Shown piece after piece: positions 1 to 9,591 of a stretch of 64,000 bases of DNA. The notes under the pieces are model-generated. The model was not told the DNA's origin and did not search any database. It saw nothing but the letters and a program-made list of their open reading frames with translations. Position 1 is the first letter of the stretch, and each line of letters begins with the position of its first letter. This DNA comes from Microbacterium sp. Nx66 (GTDB lineage Bacteria > Actinomycetota > Actinomycetes > Actinomycetales > Microbacteriaceae). The DNA lies in contig NZ_LR880474.1 in assembly GCF_904066215.1 (NCBI RefSeq), positions 2,170,001-2,234,000 on the forward strand, in the 5' to 3' direction. The position numbers were made by a program, and so were the translations under genes.

Positions 1-1128
1 GCCCGCTTCATCTCCATCCTCAACGTGCACGCGGGGGTGCGCACCGGCCACCAGCCCGACACGCGTCAGCTGCTCCCTGCCCTCGGCTCGTTCAAGCCCA
101 CCTTCCTCCTCGCGGTCCCCCGCGTGTTCGAGAAGGTCTACAACTCCGCCGAGCAGAAGGCCGAGGCGGGCGGCAAGGGCAAGATCTTCCGCGCCGCCGC
201 CGACGTGGCGATCGAGCACTCCCGGCTGCTCGAGGAGGGCAAGAAGATCCCGTTCGGGACGAAGCTCAAGTTCGCGCTCTTCAACAAGCTCGTCTACTCC
301 AAGCTCCGCGAGGCCATGGGCGGCAACGTCGTCTACGCGGTGTCGGGCTCCGCTCCCCTCGGCGCGCGCCTCGGTCACTTCTTCCACAGCCTCGGCGTGG
401 TGATCCTCGAGGGGTACGGCCTGACCGAGACCACGGCGCCCGCGACGGTGAACCTCGCCTCGAAGTCGAAGATCGGCACGGTCGGTCCCGCCCTTCCCGG
501 CGTCGGGGTGCGTCTGGCCGACGACGGCGAGATCGAGGTGCGCGGCATCAACGTCTTCAAGGAGTACTGGAACAACCCGGAGGCCACCGCCGAGGCGTTC
601 AGCGACGGCGGCTGGTTCCACACCGGCGACATCGGCAGCTTCGACGCCGACGGCTTCCTCACGATCACGGGGCGCAAGAAGGAGATCATCGTCACGGCGG
701 GTGGCAAGAACGTCGCTCCGGCCGCACTCGAGGACCCGATCCGCGCGAACCCCATCGTCGGGCAGGTCGTCGTCGTCGGGGACCAGCGCCCGTTCATCTC
801 GGCCCTCGTCACCCTCGACCCCGAGATGCTGCCGACCTGGCTCGCGAACAACGGCCTCGACGAGAAGATGACCCTCGCGGAGGCTTCGACGAACGCGCAG
901 GTCCGTGCCGAGGTGCAGCGTGCGGTGGACGCGGCGAACGAGCGGGTGTCGCGCGCCGAGTCCATCCGCAAGTTCACGATCCTGGACTCGGAGTGGACGG
1001 AGGCCTCCGGCCACCTCACCCCGAAGCTGTCGATCAAGCGGAACATCATCATGAACGACTTCGCCGACGAGATCTCCGCGATCTACGACGAGCCGGTCGC
1101 CACGACCAACGTCGCCATCGGCGGCTGA
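1..1128 (+). CDS. Long-chain fatty-acid--CoA ligase (AMP-binding), 3' part
   Basis: The gene enters the window already in frame (the frame is open from base 1), so about 375 C-terminal residues are visible and the start lies upstream. It carries the ANL-superfamily motifs: YGLTETTAP near visible residue 139, GWFHTGDIG near residue 205, and the hinge and C-terminal region GRKKEIIVTAGGKN. This class activates fatty acids to acyl-CoA through an acyl-adenylate at the cytoplasmic membrane. The insertion around residues 175-235 and the ending resemble the FadD15-like actinobacterial ligases. It ends at a strong bidirectional hairpin shared with the convergent deformylase operon. Substrate chain length cannot be read from the sequence. 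Confidence 0.9.
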   Translation, partial: ARFISILNVHAGVRTGHQPDTRQLLPALGSFKPTFLLAVPRVFEKVYNSAEQKAEAGGKGKIFRAAADVAIEHSRLLEEGKKIPFGTKLKFALFNKLVYSKLREAMGGNVVYAVSGSAPLGARLGHFFHSLGVVILEGYGLTETTAPATVNLASKSKIGTVGPALPGVGVRLADDGEIEVRGINVFKEYWNNPEATAEAFSDGGWFHTGDIGSFDADGFLTITGRKKEIIVTAGGKNVAPAALEDPIRANPIVGQVVVVGDQRPFISALVTLDPEMLPTWLANNGLDEKMTLAEASTNAQVRAEVQRAVDAANERVSRAESIRKFTILDSEWTEASGHLTPKLSIKRNIIMNDFADEISAIYDEPVATTNVAIGG

Positions 1129-1156
1129 CCCGCGCGTCGACCCACCCCCTTCTGAC

Positions 1157-1196
1157 CGAACCGGCCCCTTGCCCTCGTGCGCAAGGGGCCGGTTCG
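1157..1196. terminator. Bidirectional intrinsic terminator
   Basis: A perfect 16-bp stem (1157-1172 with 1181-1196) has an 8-base loop. It lies between the convergent acyl-CoA ligase and deformylase genes and can serve both strands. There is no long T tract, as is common in high-GC actinobacteria. Confidence 0.8.
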
Positions 1197-1219
1197 TACG
1201 TGAAGGGGTGGGTCGGCGG

Positions 1220-1711
1220 CTAGAACCAGGAGCTCTCGCGAACCTCGCGCATCGCGACCTTCCGGGTCTCGGGGTCGAGCCGGGAGAGGAAGAGCTTGCC
1301 GTCGAGGTGGTCGGTCTCGTGCTGGAGCGCCTGCGCGAGCAGCCCGTCCCCCTCGAGCACCACCGGCTGTCCATCGAGGTCGATCCCCTCGACGCGGGCC
1401 CAGGGATGGCGCTGGGCGTCGTGCCAGAGTCCCGGCACCGACAGGCAACCCTCCCCCGTCGGCTCGGGCTCGCCGCGGACCTCGGTCAGCACGGGGTTCA
1501 GCACGTAGCCGATCTCGCCGTCGACGTTGTAGCTGAAGGCGCGGAGCGCGACGCCGATCTGCGGCGCGGCCACGCCGGCGCGGCCCGGGAGCTCGACGGT
1601 CTCCAGGAGATCCGTGACGAGCGCACGCACGCCGTCGTCGATCTCCTCGATGGGTGCGCACACCGTCCGCAGGACCGGGTCGCCGAAGATGCGGATCTCG
1701 CGAACCGTCAT
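1220..1711 (-). CDS. def: Peptide deformylase
   Basis: A 163-residue protein with all three deformylase motifs: GVAAPQIG (residues 46-53), EGCLSVPG (metal-ligand Cys about 89) and QHETDH (HExxH, His131/Glu132/His135). It removes the N-formyl group from nascent proteins on the ribosome using a divalent metal such as Fe2+. Its ATG overlaps the stop of the upstream MinD/ParA-like gene by one base (TGATG), so translation is probably coupled. Length is at the short end for type I enzymes but complete. Confidence 0.95.
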   Translation of the reverse strand: MTVREIRIFGDPVLRTVCAPIEEIDDGVRALVTDLLETVELPGRAGVAAPQIGVALRAFSYNVDGEIGYVLNPVLTEVRGEPEPTGEGCLSVPGLWHDAQRHPWARVEGIDLDGQPVVLEGDGLLAQALQHETDHLDGKLFLSRLDPETRKVAMREVRESSWF

Positions 1712-3231
1712 CAGGCGGCCTTCGCCCGGAGGCCCTCGACGAGGAGCGCCGCGAGTTCCCTCGCCGCCTTCCGCGTCTCGGGGAGGAGGTTCGCGAAGAC
1801 GATCGTCCCGCCCGCGGCGATCTGCGGGTCGTACGGCACGCGCACGACGCTGCGGGCCCGCGACGCGAAGTGCGCCTGGAGCTCACCCAGCCGCACGAGC
1901 GGCGTCCCGGGCGTGGACTGGTTGAGCACCACGATGGCGTCGCGCGCCTGCTGCGCGTACCCGTTGGACTCCAGCCACGTGAGGGTCTCGGACGCCAGCC
2001 GCGCCTCGTCGACGCTGAGTCCGGAGACGATGACGATCTGGTCGGCGAGGTCGAGGGTCGCCGACATCACCGAGTGGACGATCCCCGTGCCGGTGTCGGT
2101 GAGGACGAGGGAGTAGTAGTGCGCGGCCACATCGGCCACGTCGCGATAGTCGTCGTCGCTGAAGGCCTCGGCGACACGCGGGTCGGCGTCCGAGGCGAGC
2201 ACGTCGAGGCGCGTCGCATCCCGTGCCACGATCGCGGAGATGTCGTGGAACCCGCGCACGTCGTCCCGGATGCGGACGAGGTCGCGCACGGACTTGCCAT
2301 GCTGCGCGCGCTGCACCCGGTCGGCGAGCGTTCCGCGGTCGGGGTTCGCGTCCACGGCGATGACGCGGTCCTCCCTCGCGTCAGCGAGGGCCATGCCGAG
2401 GAGCGCGGTGACCGTGGTCTTGCCCACGCCGCCCTTCCGCGAGAGCACCGGCACGAACCGGGCACCGCCGGCGAGCGGGGCGGCGATCCGCGCCGTGAGC
2501 TCCTTGCGCTCGCGCGCGCGACGGCCGTCGCCGATGTTCAACCGGCGTCCGGACAGCGTGTAGAGCAGGTGACTCCACCCGCCCTCGGGTTCCGGCTTGG
2601 CCACGCGGTGCGGGTCGAGGAGGCGATCGGAGGTGAGGAGATCTGCGGACTCGCGGGCGGACTCGCCCAGCTCCCCCAGACGCTTCGCGGTGAGGGTCAC
2701 GTCGGTCCGGGGCGCCGGACGTGCGTGCGCGGATGCGACGGGCTTGTCGTCGGCTTCGGGCATCGTGGTCTCCTTCTGCACGGGCGCCTGAGGGGCACGC
2801 GCCGGTTTCGCGGCCGGGACCTCCGCACGGTCGGCGCCGGCCTTCGCGAGGAAGCGGGCGGCCGCCTCCTCCTCCTCCTCCGCGACCAGGTCAGCCGCGG
2901 GCTCGGCAGCCGGCACGGAATCCTCCGGCACGGAATCCTCCACCACGGGCTCCTCCACCACGACGGCGTCGATCACCTCGTCGAGTCGCGGAGCATCGAG
3001 GACGGGCTTCGGCGCCGCGGGGAGGGTGAGGTCGTCGACGATGAGGTCGATGCCGACCTCCCCGTCCACGACACCGTCGTCGGCGAGGTCGTCATCCTCC
3101 TCCGCCGGCAGGGTCACCCGCACCTGCGCGGTTCCGCCGAGGATGCCGATGCCGGCGGTGTCGACGGATGCGGCGTCGTCGAGCACCCCCAGCGGACTGT
3201 CCTCGGGGTCGGCGTTGTTCTTCGCGGTCAC
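1711..3231 (-). CDS. MinD/ParA-like P-loop ATPase with long acidic N-terminus
   Basis: 506 residues. The first about 240 are acidic, Pro/Ala-rich and low complexity. The rest is a SIMIBI ATPase with a deviant Walker A motif [10 protein letters not shown] near residue 264 and a later DTGTG in place of the usual switch region. Such proteins position cell-envelope or chromosome machinery, but no ParB, MinE or secretion genes lie beside it, so its cargo is unknown. GTG is chosen as start because GGGAG lies about 7 bases upstream. It is co-transcribed with def (one-base overlap). The disordered N-terminus may recruit partners; that is inference. Confidence 0.75.
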   Translation of the reverse strand: MTAKNNADPEDSPLGVLDDAASVDTAGIGILGGTAQVRVTLPAEEDDDLADDGVVDGEVGIDLIVDDLTLPAAPKPVLDAPRLDEVIDAVVVEEPVVEDSVPEDSVPAAEPAADLVAEEEEEAAARFLAKAGADRAEVPAAKPARAPQAPVQKETTMPEADDKPVASAHARPAPRTDVTLTAKRLGELGESARESADLLTSDRLLDPHRVAKPEPEGGWSHLLYTLSGRRLNIGDGRRARERKELTARIAAPLAGGARFVPVLSRKGGVGKTTVTALLGMALADAREDRVIAVDANPDRGTLADRVQRAQHGKSVRDLVRIRDDVRGFHDISAIVARDATRLDVLASDADPRVAEAFSDDDYRDVADVAAHYYSLVLTDTGTGIVHSVMSATLDLADQIVIVSGLSVDEARLASETLTWLESNGYAQQARDAIVVLNQSTPGTPLVRLGELQAHFASRARSVVRVPYDPQIAAGGTIVFANLLPETRKAARELAALLVEGLRAKAA

Positions 3232-3296
3232 GTGTCACTCCCAACCTGTGCGGGCCTCGGGATGCGCCCAGGGTGCGCGGCCTCGCCCGCACAAGA

Positions 3297-6200
3297 TTAG
3301 TGCGCCGGTCGGATCACGACCAAAAGATCGCCCGCGTCCACCTGCTGCGTCTCGGAGATGGCGTGCCGCTCCACGACCCCGTCCACGGGGGCGGTGATGG
3401 CGGCCTCCATCTTCATCGCCTCGATCGACGCGACCGGCTCGCCCGCGCGCACCGTCGCTCCCACCTCGGCCTTGAGGGTGACCACGCCGGAGAACGGCGC
3501 CGCCACCTGGCCGGGGACGGACGTGTCGGCTTTCTCGACCTCGTGCGCATCGACCGAGATGGAGCGGTCCCGCACGAACACCGGGCGGAGCTGACCGTTC
3601 AGCGTGGTCATCACCGTCCGCATGCCCTTGTCGTCGGCCTCGCCGATCGCCTCGAGCCCGACGTAGAGCTGGACGCCGCGATCGATCTCGATGAGGTGCT
3701 CCTGGCCGGGGACCAGCCCGTACAGGTAGTCGCCGGTGTCCAGCACGGACAGGTCGCCGTACTGCTCCCGTCGTTCGGCGAACTCGGCCGCCGGAGCCGG
3801 GAAGAGCAGAGTGTTCAGGCGGGAGCGTCGTTGCGCGCTCGTCCCCGCCAGCTCGGCCTCGTCCTGGTCGGTGAGAGCCGTGAGCCCGGTCCGCACGGAA
3901 CGACCGGCGAGCACCTTGGACCGGAACGGCTCGGGCCAGCCTCCGGGGAGGTCGCCGAGCTCACCCGCCATGAAGCCGACCACGGAGTCGGGCACGTCGT
4001 ACTTCTCCGGGTTCGCCTCGAAGTCCGCAGGGTCGGCCTTCACGGCGGCGAGATGCAGGGCGAGATCGCCCACCACCTTCGACGACGGGGTGACCTTCGG
4101 CACGCGTCCGAGGATGCGGTCGGCCGCGGCGTACATGTCCTCGATGAGCTCGAAGTCGTCGGCGAGCCCGAGGGCCTTGGCCTGCTGTCGGAGGTTCGAC
4201 AGCTGCCCGCCCGGGATCTCGTGGTGGTACACGCGGCCGGTGGGTCCCGGGAGCCCCGACTCGAACGGCGCGTACTGGCGACGCACCGCCTCCCAGTAGG
4301 GCTCCAGATCCGAGACGGCCGCGAGCGAGATCCCGCTGTCCCGCTCCGTGTGGGCGAGGGCGGCGACGAGTGACGACAGCGACGGCTGACTGGTCGTGCC
4401 CGACAGCGGCGCCGAGGCGGCGTCCACCGCATCCACGCCGGCGGCGCTGGCGGCGAGCAGGGTCGCGAGCTGCCCGCCGGGGGTGTCGTGGGTGTGCAGG
4501 TGCACGGGCAGGTCGAAGCGCTCACGGAGCGCCGAGACGAGCGTCGCGGCCGCAGCGGGGCGGAGCAGGCCCGCCATGTCCTTGATCGCGAGGATGTGCG
4601 CGCCGGCCGCGACGATCTGATCCGCCAGCTTCAGGTAGTAGTCGAGGGTGTAGAGCTCCTCTGCCGGGTCCAGCAGGTCTCCGGTGTAGCAGAGCGCCAC
4701 CTCGGCGACGGCGGTCCCCGTGGCGCGGACCGCCTCGATCGCCGGCCGCATCTGCTCCACGTCGTTCAGCGCGTCGAAGATCCGGAAGATGTCGACGCCG
4801 CTTGCCGCTGCCTCCGCCACGAAGGCCTCGGTCACCGCGGTCGGGTACGGCGTGTAGCCGACCGTGTTCCGGCCGCGCAGGAGCATCTGGATGGCGACGT
4901 TCGGGAGGGCGGCACGCAGCTTGTCGAGCCGCTCCCACGGGTCCTCGCCGAGGAAGCGCAGCGCGACATCGTACGTGGCGCCACCCCAGGCCTCGACCGA
5001 CAGCAGCTCCGGGGTGAGACGGGCGAGGTACGGGGCGGCGGCGACGAGGTCCTTCGTGCGGACCCTGGTCGCGAGCAGCGACTGGTGCGCGTCGCGGAAG
5101 GTCGTGTCGGTGATCGCGAGGGCGGTCTGCGCGCGCAGGCCGCGGGCGAACTCCTCGGGGCCCACCTCGAGCAGCCGCTGCCGGGAGCCGGGCGCCGGCT
5201 CCGTGCTGAGGTCGATCGGCGGGAGCTTGGTCGCGGGGTCGATGACGCCGGGGTGCGCGCCGTGCGGCTTGTTCACCGTCACGTCCACGAGCCAGTTGAG
5301 GATCTTCGTGCCGCGGTCCTTCGAGGCGCGACCGCGGAGCAGCTCCGGGCGCTCGTCGATGAAGGACGTGCTGACGTCGCCGCGGATGAAGGCCTCGTCA
5401 TCGAGCAGCGCCTGGAGGAAGGGGATGTTCGTGGAGACGCCGCGGATGCGGAACTCGGCGAGGGCACGGCGCGCGCGGGCCACGGCGGCCGGGAAGTCGC
5501 GGCCGCGGCAGGTCAGCTTCGCGAGCATCGAGTCGAAGTGCGGGCTGATCTGGGCACCCTGGTGCACGGTGCCGCCGTCGAGCCGGATCCCGGCACCGCC
5601 GGGCGAGCGGTAGGTGGTGATCTTCCCGGTGTCGGGACGGAAGCCCTGCGTCGGGTCCTCCGTGGTGATGCGGCACTGCAGCGCGGCACCCCGCAGGTGC
5701 AGGTTCTCCTGCTGCAACCCGAGATCGGCGAGGGTCTGCCCCGCGGCGATGCGCATCTGGCTCTGCACGAGATCGACGTCGGTGACCTCCTCGGTCACCG
5801 TGTGCTCGACCTGGATGCGGGGGTTCATCTCGATGAAGACGACCTCTCCCGCGCGCTCCCCCGCCGTCTCCAGCAGGAACTCGACGGTGCCGGCGTTCTC
5901 GTAGCCGATGGAGCGGGCGAAGGCGACGGCATAGCCGTGCAGGGCCCTGCGCACGTCGTCATCGAGGTTGGGGGCGGGAGCGATCTCGACGACCTTCTGA
6001 TGCCGCCGCTGCACGGAGCAATCCCGCTCGAACAGGTGCACCGTCTCACCGGTCTTGTCCGCGAGGATCTGCACCTCGATGTGCCGCGGGCGCACGACGG
6101 CCTGCTCCAGGAACATCCGGGGGTCGCCGAAGGCGCTGCCGGCCTCCCGCATCGCCTCGGCGAGGGCCGGTCCGAGGTCGCCGAGCGTCTCGACGCGTCG

Positions 6201-6704
6201 CATGCCGCGGCCGCCACCACCGGCGACGGCCTTGGCGAAGAGGGGGAAGCCGATCTCCTCCGCCTGGGCGACGAGCGCGTCGACGTCGTCGGAGGCCTCG
6301 GTCGAGCGGAGCACGGGGACGCCCGCCTCGACCGCGTGCCGCTTGGCCTCGACCTTGTTGCCGGCCATCTCCAGCACCTTCGCGGGAGGACCGATGAAGA
6401 CGATGCCGTGGGCGGCGGCCTTCTCCGCGAGCTCCGGGTTCTCCGAGAGGAAGCCGTAGCCGGGGTAGATCGCGTCGGCACCCGACTCGGTGGCCACGCG
6501 GATGATCTCGTCGACGTCCAGGTAGGCGCGGACGGGATGGCCCCGCTCGCCGATCTCGTACGCCTCGTCGGCCTTGAGCCGGTGGACCGAGCCGCGGTCC
6601 TCGTGCGGGAAGACGGCGACGGTGCGCGCCCCCACCTCCACGGCCGCTCGGAATGCTCGGATCGCGATCTCGCCACGATTCGCCACAAGGATCTTCTGGA
6701 ACAT
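3297..6704 (-). CDS. pyc: Pyruvate carboxylase
   Basis: 1135 residues from the ATG at 6704, preceded by AGAGGTG five bases away. An upstream in-frame GTG would only add 14 residues with no homology character. Domain order is typical: biotin carboxylase/ATP-grasp (about 1-450, with GGGGRGM and EMNPRIQVEHTVTE), carboxyltransferase (about 530-800, TTFRDAHQSLLATR, lysine in AIKDMAGL), linker, and a biotinyl domain whose AMKM motif puts the biotinylated lysine at about 1098. It carboxylates pyruvate to oxaloacetate to refill the TCA cycle. It is a single-chain enzyme, monocistronic by spacing. Confidence 0.97.
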   Translation of the reverse strand: MFQKILVANRGEIAIRAFRAAVEVGARTVAVFPHEDRGSVHRLKADEAYEIGERGHPVRAYLDVDEIIRVATESGADAIYPGYGFLSENPELAEKAAAHGIVFIGPPAKVLEMAGNKVEAKRHAVEAGVPVLRSTEASDDVDALVAQAEEIGFPLFAKAVAGGGGRGMRRVETLGDLGPALAEAMREAGSAFGDPRMFLEQAVVRPRHIEVQILADKTGETVHLFERDCSVQRRHQKVVEIAPAPNLDDDVRRALHGYAVAFARSIGYENAGTVEFLLETAGERAGEVVFIEMNPRIQVEHTVTEEVTDVDLVQSQMRIAAGQTLADLGLQQENLHLRGAALQCRITTEDPTQGFRPDTGKITTYRSPGGAGIRLDGGTVHQGAQISPHFDSMLAKLTCRGRDFPAAVARARRALAEFRIRGVSTNIPFLQALLDDEAFIRGDVSTSFIDERPELLRGRASKDRGTKILNWLVDVTVNKPHGAHPGVIDPATKLPPIDLSTEPAPGSRQRLLEVGPEEFARGLRAQTALAITDTTFRDAHQSLLATRVRTKDLVAAAPYLARLTPELLSVEAWGGATYDVALRFLGEDPWERLDKLRAALPNVAIQMLLRGRNTVGYTPYPTAVTEAFVAEAAASGVDIFRIFDALNDVEQMRPAIEAVRATGTAVAEVALCYTGDLLDPAEELYTLDYYLKLADQIVAAGAHILAIKDMAGLLRPAAAATLVSALRERFDLPVHLHTHDTPGGQLATLLAASAAGVDAVDAASAPLSGTTSQPSLSSLVAALAHTERDSGISLAAVSDLEPYWEAVRRQYAPFESGLPGPTGRVYHHEIPGGQLSNLRQQAKALGLADDFELIEDMYAAADRILGRVPKVTPSSKVVGDLALHLAAVKADPADFEANPEKYDVPDSVVGFMAGELGDLPGGWPEPFRSKVLAGRSVRTGLTALTDQDEAELAGTSAQRRSRLNTLLFPAPAAEFAERREQYGDLSVLDTGDYLYGLVPGQEHLIEIDRGVQLYVGLEAIGEADDKGMRTVMTTLNGQLRPVFVRDRSISVDAHEVEKADTSVPGQVAAPFSGVVTLKAEVGATVRAGEPVASIEAMKMEAAITAPVDGVVERHAISETQQVDAGDLLVVIRPAH

Positions 6705-6787
6705 GCACACCTCTGAGAGCTCGATGCACGGCCGAGGCACGCACATGGGGCGGGGCTGAGTGTTCCCCCAGCCTAGGGGAAGGTAAC

Positions 6788-7609
6788 GTGGAGTCCGTGC
6801 ACGTACTCAGCGTCAGCTCTCTCAAGGGGGGCGTCGGCAAGACGACCGTGACACTCGGGCTGGCCTCCGCGGCTTTCGCCCGGGGTGTCCGGACGCTCGT
6901 CGTCGACCTCGACCCGCAGTCCGACGTCTCCACCGGGATGGACATCCAGGTCGCCGGACGACTCAACATCGCCGATGTGCTGGCGAACCCGAAGGAGAAG
7001 ACCGTCCGCCAGGCGATCACCTCCAGCGGCTGGGCGAAGGTCCACCCCGGCACGATCGACGTGCTGATCGGAAGCCCGTCCGCCATCAACTTCGACGGCC
7101 CGCACCCGAGCGTCCGCGATGTGTGGAAGCTCGAGGAGGCGCTCGCAGCGGTCGAGGCGGACTACGACCTCGTGCTCATCGACTGCGCGCCGTCGCTGAA
7201 CGCCCTCACCCGCACCGCGTGGGCCGCGAGCGACCGCGTCATGGTCGTCACCGAGCCCGGCCTCTTCTCCGTGGCCGCCGCGGACCGTGCCCTGCGCGCG
7301 ATCGAGGAGATCCGCCGCGGTCTCTCACCGCGCCTCCAGCCGCTGGGCATCGTGGTCAACCGCGTGCGCCCGCAGTCGATCGAGCACCAGTTCCGCATCA
7401 AGGAGCTGCGAGACATGTTCGGCCCCCTCGTGCTCTCGCCGCAGCTTCCGGAGCGCACCTCGCTGCAGCAGGCGCAGGGCGCCGCGAAACCGCTGCACAT
7501 CTGGCCCGGCGACTCCGCTCAGGAGCTCGCCGCGGACTTCGACCAGCTCCTCGACCGCATCATCCGCACGGGTCGCGTCCCCGTTCCGGAGAACGGACCG
7601 CAGAGCTGA
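6788..7609 (+). CDS. ParA-family ATPase (orphan)
   Basis: 273 residues with KGGVGKTT at 13-20 and the ParA switch and Asp motifs (DLDPQSDVSTG, LIDCAPSL). It is a dimerising ATPase of the ParA/Soj type. GTG at 6788 is used because GGGGAAGG lies just upstream; the next GTG, three codons on, is possible. No parB or parS-like repeat is nearby, unlike the chromosomal pair beside the origin, so it is probably a positioning ATPase for another cargo. It is divergent from pyruvate carboxylase and convergent with the MerR gene across a hairpin. Confidence 0.85.
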   Translation: MESVHVLSVSSLKGGVGKTTVTLGLASAAFARGVRTLVVDLDPQSDVSTGMDIQVAGRLNIADVLANPKEKTVRQAITSSGWAKVHPGTIDVLIGSPSAINFDGPHPSVRDVWKLEEALAAVEADYDLVLIDCAPSLNALTRTAWAASDRVMVVTEPGLFSVAAADRALRAIEEIRRGLSPRLQPLGIVVNRVRPQSIEHQFRIKELRDMFGPLVLSPQLPERTSLQQAQGAAKPLHIWPGDSAQELAADFDQLLDRIIRTGRVPVPENGPQS

Positions 7610-7621
7610 CACCGCGGAACG

Positions 7622-7660
7622 ACGAAACGGCCATCCTCTTCGAGGGTGGCCGTTCTTCGT
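7622..7660. terminator. Bidirectional hairpin terminator
   Basis: An inverted repeat ACGAA..ACGGCCATCC / GGGTGGCCGT..TTCGT with one G-T pair and a two-base bulge. It lies between the convergent parA and merR genes. Confidence 0.6.
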
Positions 7661-7677
7661 GAAGCGGGGGTGGAGCG

Positions 7678-8223
7678 TCAGGCGGAGCGCTTGGCGCGAC
7701 GGGTGGAGAGCTCGTCGACGGGGTCCGGCGCGGAGGCATCGAAGGCGACGAGCGTCGACTCCACCTCGCGCAGCACCTTGCCGACCGCGATCCCGAAGAC
7801 GCCCTGACCGCGGCTGACCAGGTCGATCACCTCGTCGTTCGAGGTGCAGAGGTAGACGGACGCGCCATCGCTCATGAGGGTCGTCCCCGCGAGATCGCGG
7901 ATGCCGGCGCGACGGAGCTCGTCCACCGCGGTGCGGATCTGCTGCAGGGAGATGCCCGTGTCGAGCAGGCTCTTGACGAGCTTCAGGACGAGGATGTCGC
8001 GGAAGCCGTAGAGACGCTGCGAGCCGGAGCCGTTCGCGCCGCGCACCGTGGGCTCGACGAGCTCGGTGCGGGCCCAGTAGTCCAGCTGGCGGTAGGTGAT
8101 GCCGGCCGCACGGGCTGCCACGGCGCCGCGATAGCCGACCTCGTCGTCCATCGCGGGCAGACCGTCGGTGAAGAGGAGTTCGGTCACGAACCGCGGGTCG
8201 CCTGCGAGCTCATCCGCATTCAT
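7678..8223 (-). CDS. MerR-family regulator (Rv1830/ResR-like)
   Basis: 181 residues. The N-terminal winged HTH contains AGITYRQLDYWARTELVEPT and a MerR-style helix with SQRLYGFRDILVLKLVKSLLDTGISLQQI; the C-terminus is an uncharacterised sensor region. Position in the MerR - MerR - FHA cluster matches M. tuberculosis Rv1830-Rv1828-Rv1827, where the Rv1830 product is a growth-related regulator (ResR/McdR). The DUF151 nuclease gene that sits between them in mycobacteria is absent here. GGGAGGA precedes the ATG. Target genes are not visible in the window. Confidence 0.85.
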   Translation of the reverse strand: MNADELAGDPRFVTELLFTDGLPAMDDEVGYRGAVAARAAGITYRQLDYWARTELVEPTVRGANGSGSQRLYGFRDILVLKLVKSLLDTGISLQQIRTAVDELRRAGIRDLAGTTLMSDGASVYLCTSNDEVIDLVSRGQGVFGIAVGKVLREVESTLVAFDASAPDPVDELSTRRAKRSA

Positions 8224-8322
8224 CTGAAATCCTCCCTGGAACGGTTATCTCCACGGTAGAGCAGGGTCCCGGCACCGGCAACGACATCCGTGCGACGCCG
8301 AAGGTGTGTCGCAATCAGTTCG

Positions 8323-9009
8323 TTACGAAAGGATCCGCGTGAGCGCATCCTTCACGAACAACGTCCGGACGTCGTCGATCCGAGTGGCCAGCTCCGGCGC
8401 CAGTTCGTTGGCGCGGGCCCGCGAGGTGGCATCGGTGCGACGCAGCAGCGTGGACAGCGCCGACTCGATGAGCGAGACCTCCCGCTCCGCGCCCTGCCGC
8501 AGGGAACGGAGATGACGCGGCTCGATGCCGTGCCGGTCGAGGGCCACGAGCCCGCGGAGCAGCGCGACCGTGGACTCCGAATAGGTCTCCTGTGCGGTGA
8601 TGACGCCGGTGCTGATCGCGTCGTTGAGGAGCTGCGGTCCGGCGCCGGCAGCGGCCAGGAGCTCGTCGCGACGATAGCGCCGCGGCGCCGGGGCGATCGA
8701 GGGCGGCGGGGCGAGCGCGGCCGTCTCGCCCGTGGCCTCCGCCTCGTCGAGCTGCTCGCGGATCACGCTGAGGGGAAGGTAGTGATCCCGCTGCAGGGTC
8801 AGTCCCAGACGGAGGCGCTCGATGTCCGAGGAGGAGAACTTCCGGTAGCCGGACTCGGTGCGGGAGGGACGGACGATGCCCTGCACCTCGAGGAACCGCA
8901 GTTTGCTGGAGGTCAGGTCGGGGAACTCCGGGGTGAGACGTGCGAGCACCTGACCGATACTCAGCAGGCCCGCGGACGCCGAGCGTTCGCGGGCGGGAGT
9001 TGCCGCCAT
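8323..9009 (-). CDS. ftsR: FtsR-like MerR-family regulator (Rv1828 type)
   Basis: 228 residues. The HTH starts LLSIGQVLARLTPEFPDLTSSKLRFLEVQGIVRPSRTESGYRKFS, the typical Rv1828/FtsR DNA-binding domain, followed by an Ala/Pro linker and a helical C-terminal domain. In Corynebacterium, FtsR activates ftsZ. The start codon overlaps the stop of the FHA gene by one base (TGATG), so the two are translated together, as in the conserved garA-ftsR pair. Assignment rests on motif and synteny. Confidence 0.85.
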   Translation of the reverse strand: MAATPARERSASAGLLSIGQVLARLTPEFPDLTSSKLRFLEVQGIVRPSRTESGYRKFSSSDIERLRLGLTLQRDHYLPLSVIREQLDEAEATGETAALAPPPSIAPAPRRYRRDELLAAAGAGPQLLNDAISTGVITAQETYSESTVALLRGLVALDRHGIEPRHLRSLRQGAEREVSLIESALSTLLRRTDATSRARANELAPELATRIDDVRTLFVKDALTRILS

Positions 9010-9491
9010 CAGGCGTTCGCCGCGCGGTCGAGCGGGGACGCGAAGAAGTTCAGACGGAACTTGCCGACGCGCAGCTCGGAGCCGTCCGCCAGGGGGCTGC
9101 GGTCCACGCGCTCGCCGTTCACGTAGGTGCCGTTGAGGGAGCGCTGATCGATGATCTCGAACGTCGTCCCGTTGCGGGTGATCTCCGCGTGACGGCGGGA
9201 CACCGTGACGTCGTCGAAGAAGATGTCGGCCTCCGGGTGACGACCGACCGTGGTCACGTCGGTGTCGAGGAGGTACCGCGCACCGGCGAGCGCACCGGAA
9301 CGGACGAGCAGCAGAGCCGAGCCCGAGGGCAGCGCCGCGATGGCCGACTGCTCGACATCGGTCAACTCCACGCCGAACGGCACGAACGACAGATCGGAAT
9401 CGTGTCCGAACGTCTGCGTCACGTCGTGTCTCGGCTCGCCGGAGCGATGGATGGCGGCTTCACCGGCCGGTCGGCTGTCGCTGTCTGTCAC
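9009..9491 (-). CDS. garA: FHA-domain regulator of 2-oxoglutarate metabolism (GarA/OdhI-like)
   Basis: 160 residues. An FHA domain occupies about residues 75-150 with GRHPEADI (Arg84), VSRRH (Ser98, His101) and LNGTYVNG. The N-terminal tail has a threonine-rich DVTQTF segment (Thr25/Thr27) where GarA and OdhI carry their regulatory phosphothreonine. In relatives the unphosphorylated protein inhibits 2-oxoglutarate dehydrogenase and is switched off by PknB/PknG-type kinases. The tail motif is not the canonical ETTS, so the exact phosphosite is uncertain. GTG start with AGGAGG about seven bases upstream. Confidence 0.9.
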   Translation of the reverse strand: MTDSDSRPAGEAAIHRSGEPRHDVTQTFGHDSDLSFVPFGVELTDVEQSAIAALPSGSALLLVRSGALAGARYLLDTDVTTVGRHPEADIFFDDVTVSRRHAEITRNGTTFEIIDQRSLNGTYVNGERVDRSPLADGSELRVGKFRLNFFASPLDRAANA

Positions 9492-9579
9492 TGTGCCCTC
9501 CTGGCTGTCCAGACTATCCGATCCGGAGGGGTGCGCGGGAGGCCGCTTTCACACTCAGCGGTCCCATACCGGGGATTCA

Positions 9580-9591
9580 TAGGCTGGACTC
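9580..9591 (+). promoter_or_regulatory. -10 element of leaderless copC mRNA
   Basis: TAGGCT ends exactly six bases before the GTG start at 9592 and no Shine-Dalgarno is present. This spacing puts the transcription start at the start codon, the actinobacterial leaderless arrangement. Confidence 0.55.

Noticed and set aside
4488..6716. 742-codon plus-strand frame opposite pyruvate carboxylase
   Set aside because: GC-driven shadow of the carboxylase gene.
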